Part shown: positions 1 to 6,006 of the stretch, piece by piece
Numbering within the stretch: position 1 is the stretch's first letter
Layout of the letters: each line of letters opens with the position of its first letter
NCBI GenBank assembly: GCA_012727415.1
Contig: JAAYHI010000031.1
Span: 1 to 6,020, forward strand
Reading direction: 5' to 3'
DNA: 6,020 nt
Source: Bacillota bacterium
GTDB taxonomy: Bacteria > Bacillota > Proteinivoracia > UBA4975
The notes under the pieces: generated by a model
The model's database searches: none
Seen by the model: only the letters and a program-made list of their open reading frames with translations
What the model was told of the DNA's origin: nothing
Made by a program: the position numbers and the translations under genes

Positions 1-692
1 CCCCGGGCAAGATGCCACAGGGCCTTTCCCCATTTGCCAAAGGCCGCCGCCAGCAATTGTTCCGGCAGCTTAGCCAACTGGCCCACGGTGTCGATTCCCA
101 TACTTCTAAGCTTAACTGCAGTCTTTTCCCCCACTCCCCATAACTTTTCCACCGGCAGGGGGTGGAGAACGGCTTCGATGTCGCCGGGCCTGATTATCGT
201 CAAACCGCGGGGTTTTCTCAAATCAGAAGCGAGCTTTGCCAAAAACTTATTGGGGGCCACACCAACTGAAGCCGTAAGCTGCAGTTCCTCTTCGATATCT
301 TTTTGAATGCGGGCCGCTATCTCTTCCGGCGGTCCAAAAAGCCCCTGACAGCCCGAAACGTCCAGGAAAGCTTCGTCCACAGACAAGGGTTCCACCAGGG
401 GAGTGTAGCGGCCAAAAATGGCCATGATTTCCCGGGACACTTCGGCATACAGGGACATATTGCCCCGGAGAAAAATGCCGTGGGGGCACAGTCTGTAGGC
501 CTGCATCAGGGGCATGGCAGAATGAACCCCATATTTTCGGGCCTCGTAACTGGCGGTGGAAACCACGGCGCGCACATCCCGGCGGGGATCGCCGCCGATT
601 ATTACCGGCTTCCCCCGGTATTGAGGATTTTCCCGCATCTCCACTGCGGCAAAAAACGCGTCCATATCCACGTGGATGATAGGCGTATCCAT
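1..692 (-). CDS. dinB: DNA polymerase IV (Y-family translesion polymerase), N-terminal part, runs off window
   Basis: Error-prone Y-family polymerase that extends past damaged template bases in the cytoplasm. The frame is open from ATG at 692 to the window edge, giving 230 codons of a protein usually near 350-400 residues, so the little-finger domain is missing. Visible motifs are HVDMDAFFAAVE (residues 7-18, metal-binding D9, steric-gate F14), STASYEARKYGV (45-56), the catalytic SVDEAFLDVSG (104-114, D106 and E107), ASVGVAPNKFLAKLASD (141-157) and a helix-hairpin-helix segment LWGVGEKTAVKLRSMGI (184-200). The match to the E. coli DinB pattern is close and uninterrupted. The ATG follows GGGGGTGA, a good anti-SD match with about 7 nt spacing. 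The gene starts 27 bp after the upstream binding-protein gene and has its own promoter. No LexA-type operator was recognised. Confidence 0.96.
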   Translation of the reverse strand, partial: MDTPIIHVDMDAFFAAVEMRENPQYRGKPVIIGGDPRRDVRAVVSTASYEARKYGVHSAMPLMQAYRLCPHGIFLRGNMSLYAEVSREIMAIFGRYTPLVEPLSVDEAFLDVSGCQGLFGPPEEIAARIQKDIEEELQLTASVGVAPNKFLAKLASDLRKPRGLTIIRPGDIEAVLHPLPVEKLWGVGEKTAVKLRSMGIDTVGQLAKLPEQLLAAAFGKWGKALWHLAR

Positions 693-708
693 ACTCTCAC
701 CCCCGCCT

Positions 709-737
709 ATTATACCAAACTAGTGTTCGTTTCTCAA
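709..737 (-). promoter_or_regulatory. sigma-A promoter for dinB
   Basis: Read on the minus strand, TTGAGA (737-732) and TATAAT (714-709) are separated by exactly 17 bp. This is 5/6 plus 6/6 matches to the vegetative consensus. The -35 box lies inside the last codons of the upstream binding-protein gene. Transcription would be expected to start near 702, about 10 nt before the dinB ATG at 692, leaving a very short leader that still carries GGGTGAG. This implies that dinB can be expressed independently of the upstream genes. Confidence 0.75.
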
Positions 738-1019
738 AGGTTCACCGAGGGAATCTTTGCTGTCGCCAACCAAGTGCCAGCGCTCCTGGCACTGCAATCC
801 CAAGGGCGAAACGACAATGCCCATGAGGTCTTTATCCGCTATGGCAGTGCGCAGGGGGGAAAACAGGAAGATATAGGGCAGGTCCCGAGACATGAGCTTT
901 TGCATGGCCCCGTAAGCCAATTGCCTGGACGCAAAGTCTTCTGCCATGACATCAACACTGAGCAGGGATTCCAGGTCGGAGCTTGTATACCCTCCCAAAT
1001 TCATCCCCCGGCTGATGGA
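720..1019 (-). pseudogene. C-terminal remainder of the solute-binding protein gene, separated by an in-frame stop
   Basis: After the TAA at 1022-1020 the same reading frame continues for 99 codons to TAG at 722-720, with no shift. The encoded sequence is a normal end of a family 5 solute-binding protein. It has GMNLGGYTSSDLESLL, matching the family's 'GGYSNPELDxLL' pattern, a helix-rich stretch, then DLPYIFLFSPLRTAI, matching the 'DLPyiflw...' strand near the C-terminus. An ATG at 1004 could start a 94-residue peptide, but the only G-rich stretch (GGGGG) abuts the ATG without the spacing needed for ribosome binding. Independent translation is therefore unlikely. This is best read as the tail of the gene that begins at 2351; intact, the protein would have 543 residues. 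Confidence 0.85.
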
Positions 1020-1022
1020 TTA
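1020..1022 (-). other. in-frame premature TAA (probable Gln CAA to TAA) in solute-binding protein gene
   Basis: The minus-strand codons around the site read Ser-Ser-TAA-Ser-Ile-Ser-Arg-Gly-Met-Asn. Family 5 binding proteins commonly carry Ser-Ser-Gln at this point, so one C-to-T transition from CAA explains it. The next base is T (TAAT), a strong termination context. TAA is not used for selenocysteine or pyrrolysine, so recoding is unlikely. Confidence 0.8.
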
Positions 1023-2351
1023 AGAGGAATACAGGGCAACAGAGGGGTCGGGATCAACGCTTAAGCCCAGGAGAAGCAGCTCAAAGTTCCCGCCCTGCAC
1101 ACAGTTCAGCAACAAATCATTCCAGGGGCGGGGGTCCAGGTTGGCCTCAATCCCCACCCGGGCCAGATCTTCCTGAATGAGGGCCGCCAGGCGCCAGTAT
1201 ATGGGATGGTCCTCTCGGAATGTCAGTTTCAGGGCAAGCCTCTTGCCCGCCTGGCAACGCCATCCTTCCTGGTCGGGGAGCCAGCCCGCTTCGTCGAGCA
1301 GCTTCCCGGCCTGGGCGAGATCCCGGGAATAGCCGGTGATATCCTGAGCGCAGGCCCAGGACTGGGAGGGAATAATTCCCTCCACGGGAACGCCTCTCCC
1401 GCCAAGAAGCTCAAGGATCATTCTTTCCCGGTCAAGGGCAAAGGCAATGGCCTGGCGAACCCTGAGGTCCTGCCAGGGTACGGCATCCCCATGAAAATTA
1501 AAGGCCAGGACCTGGCAGCCCATTTCCTGGTAGGTGAAATAATTATGGGTATGGCTCAGGTCTGGCGCCGCCGCCATTTGGGCCGGAGTGATGTCTTCCA
1601 GCAGGTCCACCCAGCCTGCCGCCAAGTCGGAAAGGGCTGTATCCAGGTCGGGATAGAAGTTGAACTTAATGGTCTCGATATAGGGGCCGTCCCCGTCATA
1701 ATATTGTTCATTGCGCTGCAAGATGATGCACTGGTTCTGCCACTGTGCAAAGCAAAAAGGGCCAGTGCCCACAGGCCGCCAGTTCCGGGGGTGGCTGGCC
1801 ATCTCGCCGGTGGGGACCCTGTCCCGGCCCAGAGCCACCTGGGGATCATAGAGATGCCGGGGCAGGATCTTCAGGGCCATTTTTGCCATTGAAAGCTCAT
1901 GCCCGGGAGCCAGCAAAAATCTGATGCGGTAATCATCAATTACCTCAATAGCTTCGATGGCGGCCAGGTCCTTGTCCCTTGGCCCGGGGAAGTTTTCATC
2001 AAAAACATGAAGGGCATAGGTAAATTCAACGTCAGCGGCGGTAAAGGGCTGCCCGTCATGCCAGCTGACGTCCTTGCGCAGCACGAAGGTCCACTCCCGG
2101 TTATCGGGGCTGACCTCCCAGCTTTCGGCCAGTTGGCCCACAAGCTGCAAATGCTCATCAAAGCCCACCAGGCCTTGAAAGATATAGTCTGTAACAGCAC
2201 AATCTTCTTTAAGGAGGAGAGGATTGAGCATGGATGGTTCCTGTAATAACGCCTGATCAAGGCAGCCGCCGGGCTCAATGGAATCGCAGCCGCCTGCCTG
2301 GAATGCCGTGAAAAGGGTAAGGACTAAGGCAATAATCATCTTCTTAGGCAT
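1020..2351 (-). CDS. family 5 (oligopeptide/nickel type) ABC-transporter solute-binding lipoprotein, truncated by premature stop
   Basis: Extracytoplasmic substrate-capturing component of an ABC importer for peptides or a similar ligand. The start chosen is ATG 2351, 7 nt after a strong GGAGG (SD tract 2363-2356). An upstream in-frame ATG at 2402 would translate through that SD and is rejected. Residues 1-22 form a lipoprotein signal: MPKK, a hydrophobic core, then AGGC with the lipidated Cys at 22. The family signature follows: LAESWEVSPDNREWTFVLR (74-92) and VSWHDGQPFTAADVEF (95-110). RQAIAFALDRERM and LLDEAGWLPD match conserved later blocks. Translation ends at codon 444, TAA, just after DPDPSVALYSS, where relatives usually read 'SSQ'. 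About 100 C-terminal residues are lost. No permease or ATPase genes adjoin it, so it is an orphan binding protein and its ligand cannot be inferred. It may be a recent pseudogene. Confidence 0.9.
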   Translation of the reverse strand: MPKKMIIALVLTLFTAFQAGGCDSIEPGGCLDQALLQEPSMLNPLLLKEDCAVTDYIFQGLVGFDEHLQLVGQLAESWEVSPDNREWTFVLRKDVSWHDGQPFTAADVEFTYALHVFDENFPGPRDKDLAAIEAIEVIDDYRIRFLLAPGHELSMAKMALKILPRHLYDPQVALGRDRVPTGEMASHPRNWRPVGTGPFCFAQWQNQCIILQRNEQYYDGDGPYIETIKFNFYPDLDTALSDLAAGWVDLLEDITPAQMAAAPDLSHTHNYFTYQEMGCQVLAFNFHGDAVPWQDLRVRQAIAFALDRERMILELLGGRGVPVEGIIPSQSWACAQDITGYSRDLAQAGKLLDEAGWLPDQEGWRCQAGKRLALKLTFREDHPIYWRLAALIQEDLARVGIEANLDPRPWNDLLLNCVQGGNFELLLLGLSVDPDPSVALYSS

Positions 2352-2373
2352 ACATCCACCTCCAAAGAATTGG

Positions 2374-2396
2374 ATAACTATGGACAAAATAGTTAT
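2374..2396. repeat. 8-bp perfect inverted repeat upstream of the solute-binding protein gene (operator or hairpin candidate)
   Basis: The arms ATAACTAT (2374-2381) and ATAGTTAT (2389-2396) are perfectly complementary and separated by the 7-nt spacer GGACAAA. The repeat lies 11 bp upstream of the SD of the binding-protein gene, inside the 94-bp gap after the DUF3795 gene. An AT-rich dyad in this position suits a repressor operator. As RNA it would form a weak stem near the ribosome binding site. No U-tract follows, so it is not a terminator. Which regulator, if any, binds it is unknown. Confidence 0.55.
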
Positions 2397-2445
2397 GACC
2401 AAATCCTGGAGAAATATGCAGGTGCCCTATCCCACCGCTAGGCTG

Positions 2446-2706
2446 CTACCTTTTTTGCCCCCATTTTTTACACTGCTCTATCCGGGTGCCCTCATCCCCA
2501 TGCTCCTCATCATAGGAGAATTCCTTTAAGGGACCGCAGCAAAAATCTGGGCACAGGCCGCAGTGCTCGTGCTCCCTGCCCTCACAGCAATTCTTGATGG
2601 GACATTCTCCCCAAAACAAACTTTGCGTGTGCAGGCAGCCGGGACAATCGGCGGATTCCCGGAAGGAGCATTGGCTGCACAGCAGGCCGCATCTCGATTC
2701 AACCAT
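2446..2706 (-). CDS. cysteine-rich DUF3795 family protein
   Basis: Small 86-residue protein with 13 cysteines (6, 10, 13, 21, 24, 35, 40, 41, 49, 52, 56, 57, 79). The order CGLLCSQC, CPGC, WGECPIKNC, HCGLCPDF matches the DUF3795 pattern (CGxxC, CxGC, WGxCxIxxC, CGxCxxF). Such spacing suggests zinc or iron-sulfur binding. The family has no established function that I know of. There is no signal peptide or membrane segment, so it is probably cytoplasmic. ATG 2706 is preceded by AAGGGGGTGAG, which supports this start. It begins only 12 bp after the helicase stop, so the two are very likely cotranscribed. A functional link with the helicase is possible but unproven, because DUF3795 genes occur in many contexts. 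Confidence 0.88.
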   Translation of the reverse strand: MVESRCGLLCSQCSFRESADCPGCLHTQSLFWGECPIKNCCEGREHEHCGLCPDFCCGPLKEFSYDEEHGDEGTRIEQCKKWGQKR

Positions 2707-2718
2707 AATCTCACCCCC

Positions 2719-4326
2719 TTAAGCATCCAGTTTCCAATCAAAGCGATGAAAGATGTGCAAAATGTATCTCGCCCTCGACCCGCCCACATATAAATCCGGG
2801 CGGCTGCAGACAGGGCTGTCGGGGCGCACCCCGATGAGAAGGACGACATCGGCTTCCAGGCCTTTAAAAGCCCGGATAGTGCTAAACCGTATAGCCTCGG
2901 GGCGGGGATCCCCCACTTCGCCCAAGGGGCAGCCTGCCAGACTTCCCATTCCAGCCAGGCAGCTCTTCTCCCGGCGGTTGGGGGAGAGAATGGTAATCCT
3001 TCGGGGTTGTATCTCCCGGCTCAGCAGGCGCTCCACTTCTTTTTCCAGCAACCGCAGTTGCTGACTCTCGGTCTTCCAGGAGTGAAAATGGACTTCACCG
3101 GGGTCTTTCAGCCCCAGGCGCAGGTTTGCACCGCTCAAGGGGGTTATCCAGCGCTGGCATACAGAGGTTGTATTGCGCAGGTTCACCGTCAGCCGGAACC
3201 TGGAGGCAGGCAGTGCCTCTAAGCCCCCAGGGTCCACCTGGAAGATGTTTTGGCTGGAGTCGGCAAAGACATAAAACTCTCCCTCATCCCGAACCATTGC
3301 CAGCAGGCACTGGAACCAATGGGGGCGGAAGTCTTGGCCCTCATCGACGACAATGGCATCAAATTTCTTGTCTTGAGGCAGCCTGGAGTACTTTGCATAG
3401 GCAGCTTCAGGCAGTGTATGCTCAAAATAATCATCATAATCCTGGCGTTCGGGAGGGGTGAGGCCCGTCAGCCGCTCCAGCAAGCCGTGAAAGTGGCGGG
3501 CGGTTAAATTCTCCACCCCGGTGGGGAATTGGCTGGCCAGGTGCTTATTAAAGCAGGTCAGCACCGTCTTTTTCCCGGCCTCTGCCAGCCTGCGCGCCTT
3601 TTCCACTGCAAGCATGGTTTTGCCGGTGCCGGCGGCACCGTAAAAAACCATGCGCTTATTTAATTCCGTCTCCTCAAGAATCCGCTCCTGCTCCTGGGTA
3701 AAAGTGACCTGGGCCCGGTGGGCAAAGGAGCGTATCTGCTCCTCCAGGGTGTTGTACAGGCGAAAGTTGGCGGTAAGGATGTGCTCGACCAGGCGCTTGC
3801 AGGCAACGGCATCCCGCCCCGAGCGCAGGTTAGCAAAGATCTGCCCTATGCGGGCGGTAAAATTCTCCATGTCTCCGCCGACCAGGAGATTTGCCGGCCG
3901 GACAAAGCCTGGCAATTGCCCCTCTACATTTTTACATTCAGGAAAACACAGGCCAAAATCAAAGCCCAGGGGGAAGACCCAGCCGGTTTTCTCCTTATAA
4001 CTGCGGGCAAGGGCATAAGCTGCCTCCCGGGCCTCATGCAAGGGATCTCGCTGCATCTCCCTGTAGCCCCCCTGAAGAAATTCATGCCAGCGCCCGTTAA
4101 AAAAGCCCACTTCCCCAAGGTGAATTTTCAGGACAATAAAGCCTTTCAGGGGATGGACAATGACCAGATCAGCCCGCCAGATTACCGCCCCCGTCACCTG
4201 GTCGCAAAATTTATAGCCGTAGACTACAGTGTAATCTTCCGGCAAAGCCCGGGCCGCCAAGTAAACCCGGCGCTCGCCTTCACTGTCGATTAAATCGGGA
4301 TTGAGTTCGGGAATGATTCGGGCCAT
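2719..4326 (-). CDS. NERD-domain protein fused to UvrD/Rep-like superfamily 1 helicase
   Basis: A 535-residue cytoplasmic ATPase predicted to translocate on or unwind nucleic acid. ATG 4326 is chosen because AGGAGGTG lies 6-8 nt upstream; a GTG at 4335 overlaps that SD and is rejected. Residues about 14-120 form a NERD (nuclease-related) domain with SEGERRVYLAARALP and RADLVIVHP (D53). Its usual E-x-K is replaced by K67-I-H69. Helicase motifs follow: FTQEQERIL (about 209-217), Walker A GAAGTGKT (230-237), DAIVVDEGQDF (323-333), ADSSQNIF (355-362), NLRNT (382-386), STIRAFKGLEADVV (482-495) and YVGGSRAR (513-520). The ATPase looks intact while the nuclease looks degenerate. It is the first gene of the minus-strand run, divergent from the Mur ligase. 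NERD helicases have been proposed in DNA repair and phage defence; neither role can be settled here. Confidence 0.92.
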   Translation of the reverse strand: MARIIPELNPDLIDSEGERRVYLAARALPEDYTVVYGYKFCDQVTGAVIWRADLVIVHPLKGFIVLKIHLGEVGFFNGRWHEFLQGGYREMQRDPLHEAREAAYALARSYKEKTGWVFPLGFDFGLCFPECKNVEGQLPGFVRPANLLVGGDMENFTARIGQIFANLRSGRDAVACKRLVEHILTANFRLYNTLEEQIRSFAHRAQVTFTQEQERILEETELNKRMVFYGAAGTGKTMLAVEKARRLAEAGKKTVLTCFNKHLASQFPTGVENLTARHFHGLLERLTGLTPPERQDYDDYFEHTLPEAAYAKYSRLPQDKKFDAIVVDEGQDFRPHWFQCLLAMVRDEGEFYVFADSSQNIFQVDPGGLEALPASRFRLTVNLRNTTSVCQRWITPLSGANLRLGLKDPGEVHFHSWKTESQQLRLLEKEVERLLSREIQPRRITILSPNRREKSCLAGMGSLAGCPLGEVGDPRPEAIRFSTIRAFKGLEADVVLLIGVRPDSPVCSRPDLYVGGSRARYILHIFHRFDWKLDA

Positions 4327-4332
4327 AGCAAA

Positions 4333-4340
4333 CACCTCCT
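4333..4340 (-). promoter_or_regulatory. strong ribosome binding site deciding the helicase start
   Basis: AGGAGGTG read on the minus strand is a full-length anti-SD match. Its position 6 to 8 nt before ATG 4326 favours that codon over the GTG at 4335-4333, which is itself part of the SD. Confidence 0.8.
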
Positions 4341-4398
4341 GATTCTTCTTGATTTCATTCTCTTTTTTTCGCTGTATTCCTGCAAAACCAAAATCTTC

Positions 4399-4417
4399 TG
4401 CCGGGAATTAGCCGGCA
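4399..4417. repeat. 6-bp GC-rich inverted repeat in the divergent intergenic region
   Basis: TGCCGG (4399-4404) and CCGGCA (4412-4417) are perfect complements separated by GAATTAG. The dyad sits about 57 bp before the Mur ligase ATG and 73 bp before the helicase ATG. It could be an operator for either gene or a small hairpin in the Mur ligase leader. There is no T-tract after it, so a terminator is not supported. Confidence 0.35.
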
Positions 4418-4473
4418 TAGCATTGAGGCAGGCAGGGAAATTTAATAACAGGAACAAATTGAGGATGATTGCC

Positions 4474-5970
4474 ATGACAGAAATGACTTTGGAAAAATTA
4501 CTGCAGGCCATTGACTACTATGGCCCTTCTTCCCAACAGCCTGTCCTGGATGTGACCAATAATTCCCTCCATGTCAAGCCCGGGGCAGTTTTTATTGCCG
4601 TGCCGGGATACAAAGTCGACGGCCACAAATTCATTCCTGAAGCCGTAAGTGCCGGTGCCATAGCAGTTGTTGCCCAAAAGTATACGCCAGGGCTTTCAGT
4701 CCCCCAAATCATTGTCGCCAACACCAGGGAGGCCCAGGCAAAATTAGCGGCAGAATTTTACGGGCACCCTTCCCGGGAGCTGAAGGTAATAGGAATAACC
4801 GGCACAAACGGCAAGACCACCTGTACTTTCATGCTGGACTCGATATTCCAGGCCGCAGCACTGCACACCGGCATCATCGGCACCTTATATAATAAGGTGA
4901 GAGCACTTACATTGCCGACAGCCAACACCACCCCGGACAGCATTCTGTGCCAGAGGCTGCTGCGGGATATGGTTGCTGCAGGCGTTTCCCATGTTTCCAT
5001 GGAAGTATCCTCTCACGCCATGGTCATGAACCGGGTAGATTGCACTCATTTCTCTGTAGGGGCAATAACAAACTTTGGCCCCGACCATCTGGACCTACAT
5101 CAAAGTATGGCTGAGTACGAAGCAGCGAAAAAGCGCTTCTTTGCCATGTTGCCTGCCAAGGCATATGCGGTGGTTAATTTAGAAGATCACCACTGCAGAA
5201 GAATCGCCGCCGCAACTGCTGCCGCCACCCTCAGTTACTCCCTGGAGAACCCCGACAGCGATGTCTTCCTGGCCGGGTGTCGGGGAAAAACTCTTACAAT
5301 AAAAATAAACCAGGACAAGTTGCAAACGCCCCAGGGGGAAATATCTTTCACCCTCAGGCTGCCGGGCCGCCACAACTGGGCCAACGCCCTGCTGGCGGTG
5401 ACAGCGGCCCTGGCCCTGGGCATTGACCCAGATGCCATTGTCACCGGCCTGGAAAACTATCGCGGCATTTTCCGCCGCTGCGAAGTAATATATGATGGGG
5501 AGTATAAAGTAATCGACGACGCTGCCCACAACCCCTCCAATATAGATGCCGTGTTTTCGGCAATACTTGAGGAAGAGCCCCCGGGAATAACAGTGGTCTA
5601 TGCCATTCGGGGAAGCCGGGGGGTAAAAATCAACCAGGCCATTGCCTCCACCCTGGCCTACTGGGCGGGGGTAATTAAGCCTAAACGCTTAATCATCACC
5701 AGTTGCACCGACACTGCCAGTCCCCTGGATACAGTCCTCCCCCAGGAAGAAGAAGTCTTCCGCCAGGAACTGTTGGCACTGGACACAGAGGTCATCTTTA
5801 CAGATACACTGCGGCAAGCCGTCAGCCTGGCAATAGAGGGAATGGATTTTGGGGAGACCTTGCTGCTCTTGGGGGCTCATCCCATGGATGAAGTGGCAGG
5901 CCTCTTCTCTCAACTGGCGGGAGTGGAAACCACTACCAGCCCCAGGCCTCCCCGCTTTGGCAGCAACTAA
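4474..5970 (+). CDS. MurE-like Mur ligase family protein, atypical substrate motifs
   Basis: ATP-dependent amide-bond ligase of the Mur family, 498 residues, with all three family domains. ATG 4474 is chosen because GAGG lies 9 nt upstream; ATG 4465 abuts that SD. The N-terminal domain has PGAVFIAVPGYKVDGHKFI, as in MurE. The central domain has GTNGKTT (110-116), TTPDS (152-156), MEVSSHAM (176-183), TNFGPDHLDLH (199-209) and YEAAK with the presumed carbamylated Lys at 219. The C-terminal domain has DDAAHNPSNID (348-358), closer to the FolC and cyanophycin synthetase 'AHNP' form than to MurE 'YAHTP'. The DNPRxE motif for diaminopimelate is absent; TSCTDTASP (409-417) stands there. The uridine-binding DSR is NSL (30-32), and the terminal GKGHE is GAHPMDE. 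It probably joins an amino acid to a carboxylate, but it is doubtful as the essential MurE. No mur or cell-division genes adjoin it. Confidence 0.9.
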   Translation: MTEMTLEKLLQAIDYYGPSSQQPVLDVTNNSLHVKPGAVFIAVPGYKVDGHKFIPEAVSAGAIAVVAQKYTPGLSVPQIIVANTREAQAKLAAEFYGHPSRELKVIGITGTNGKTTCTFMLDSIFQAAALHTGIIGTLYNKVRALTLPTANTTPDSILCQRLLRDMVAAGVSHVSMEVSSHAMVMNRVDCTHFSVGAITNFGPDHLDLHQSMAEYEAAKKRFFAMLPAKAYAVVNLEDHHCRRIAAATAAATLSYSLENPDSDVFLAGCRGKTLTIKINQDKLQTPQGEISFTLRLPGRHNWANALLAVTAALALGIDPDAIVTGLENYRGIFRRCEVIYDGEYKVIDDAAHNPSNIDAVFSAILEEEPPGITVVYAIRGSRGVKINQAIASTLAYWAGVIKPKRLIITSCTDTASPLDTVLPQEEEVFRQELLALDTEVIFTDTLRQAVSLAIEGMDFGETLLLLGAHPMDEVAGLFSQLAGVETTTSPRPPRFGSN

Positions 5971-5971
5971 C

Positions 5972-6000
5972 TTGACAATGAGTTTAATTGCCGCTATAAT
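5972..6000 (+). promoter_or_regulatory. perfect consensus sigma-A promoter facing out of the window
   Basis: TTGACA (5972-5977) and TATAAT (5995-6000) are separated by exactly 17 bp, a 12/12 match. The promoter begins 1 bp after the Mur ligase stop, so no terminator separates them. Transcription would start near 6007 and serve a gene beyond the window. So strong a core promoter usually implies high expression or control by a repressor. Confidence 0.85.
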
Positions 6001-6006
6001 CTGTAC

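Larger units (their letters stand above)
4327..4473. other. divergent intergenic region between helicase and Mur ligase
   Basis: This 147-bp spacer must hold the promoters for both genes, but no strong match to the vegetative consensus was found on either strand. The best plus-strand candidate is TTGATT (4349-4354), an 18-bp spacer and TGTATT (4373-4378), 4/6 plus 4/6. A short inverted repeat lies at 4399-4417. The 7-nt word ATTGAGG occurs twice, at 4422-4428 and 4458-4464, the second containing the GAGG used as the Mur ligase SD. Confidence 0.5.

Noticed and set aside
720..1004. Independent 94-residue gene starting at ATG 1004
   Set aside because: The frame is continuous with the upstream binding-protein gene, the sequence is a typical C-terminus of that family, and no properly spaced SD precedes the ATG.
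1020..1022. Programmed stop-codon readthrough or recoding of the TAA
   Set aside because: TAA followed by T is an efficient stop, no known amino acid is inserted at TAA in bacteria by dedicated machinery, and no distinctive downstream stem was seen.
303..1064. 253-codon open frame on the plus strand
   Set aside because: It lies antisense to dinB and to the tail of the binding-protein gene, crosses the gene boundary between them, and shows no recognisable domain. It is a by-product of GC-rich codon use.
1206..1892. 228-codon open frame on the plus strand
   Set aside because: It is fully antisense to the well-supported solute-binding protein gene, lacks an SD and has no recognised motifs.
2421..2450. 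Imperfect inverted repeat at the DUF3795 stop codon (GGTGCCCTA against TAGGCTGCTACC) as a terminator
   Set aside because: The stem needs bulges and no T-run follows on the minus strand, so it does not fit a rho-independent terminator.
3718..4293. 191-codon open frame on the plus strand
   Set aside because: It is antisense to the NERD domain and linker of the helicase, which shows clear conserved motifs in its own frame.
4423..4473. Upstream extension of the Mur ligase to TTG 4423
   Set aside because: The extra 17 residues are not family-like, no SD precedes the TTG, and GAGG at 4461-4464 is well placed for ATG 4474.
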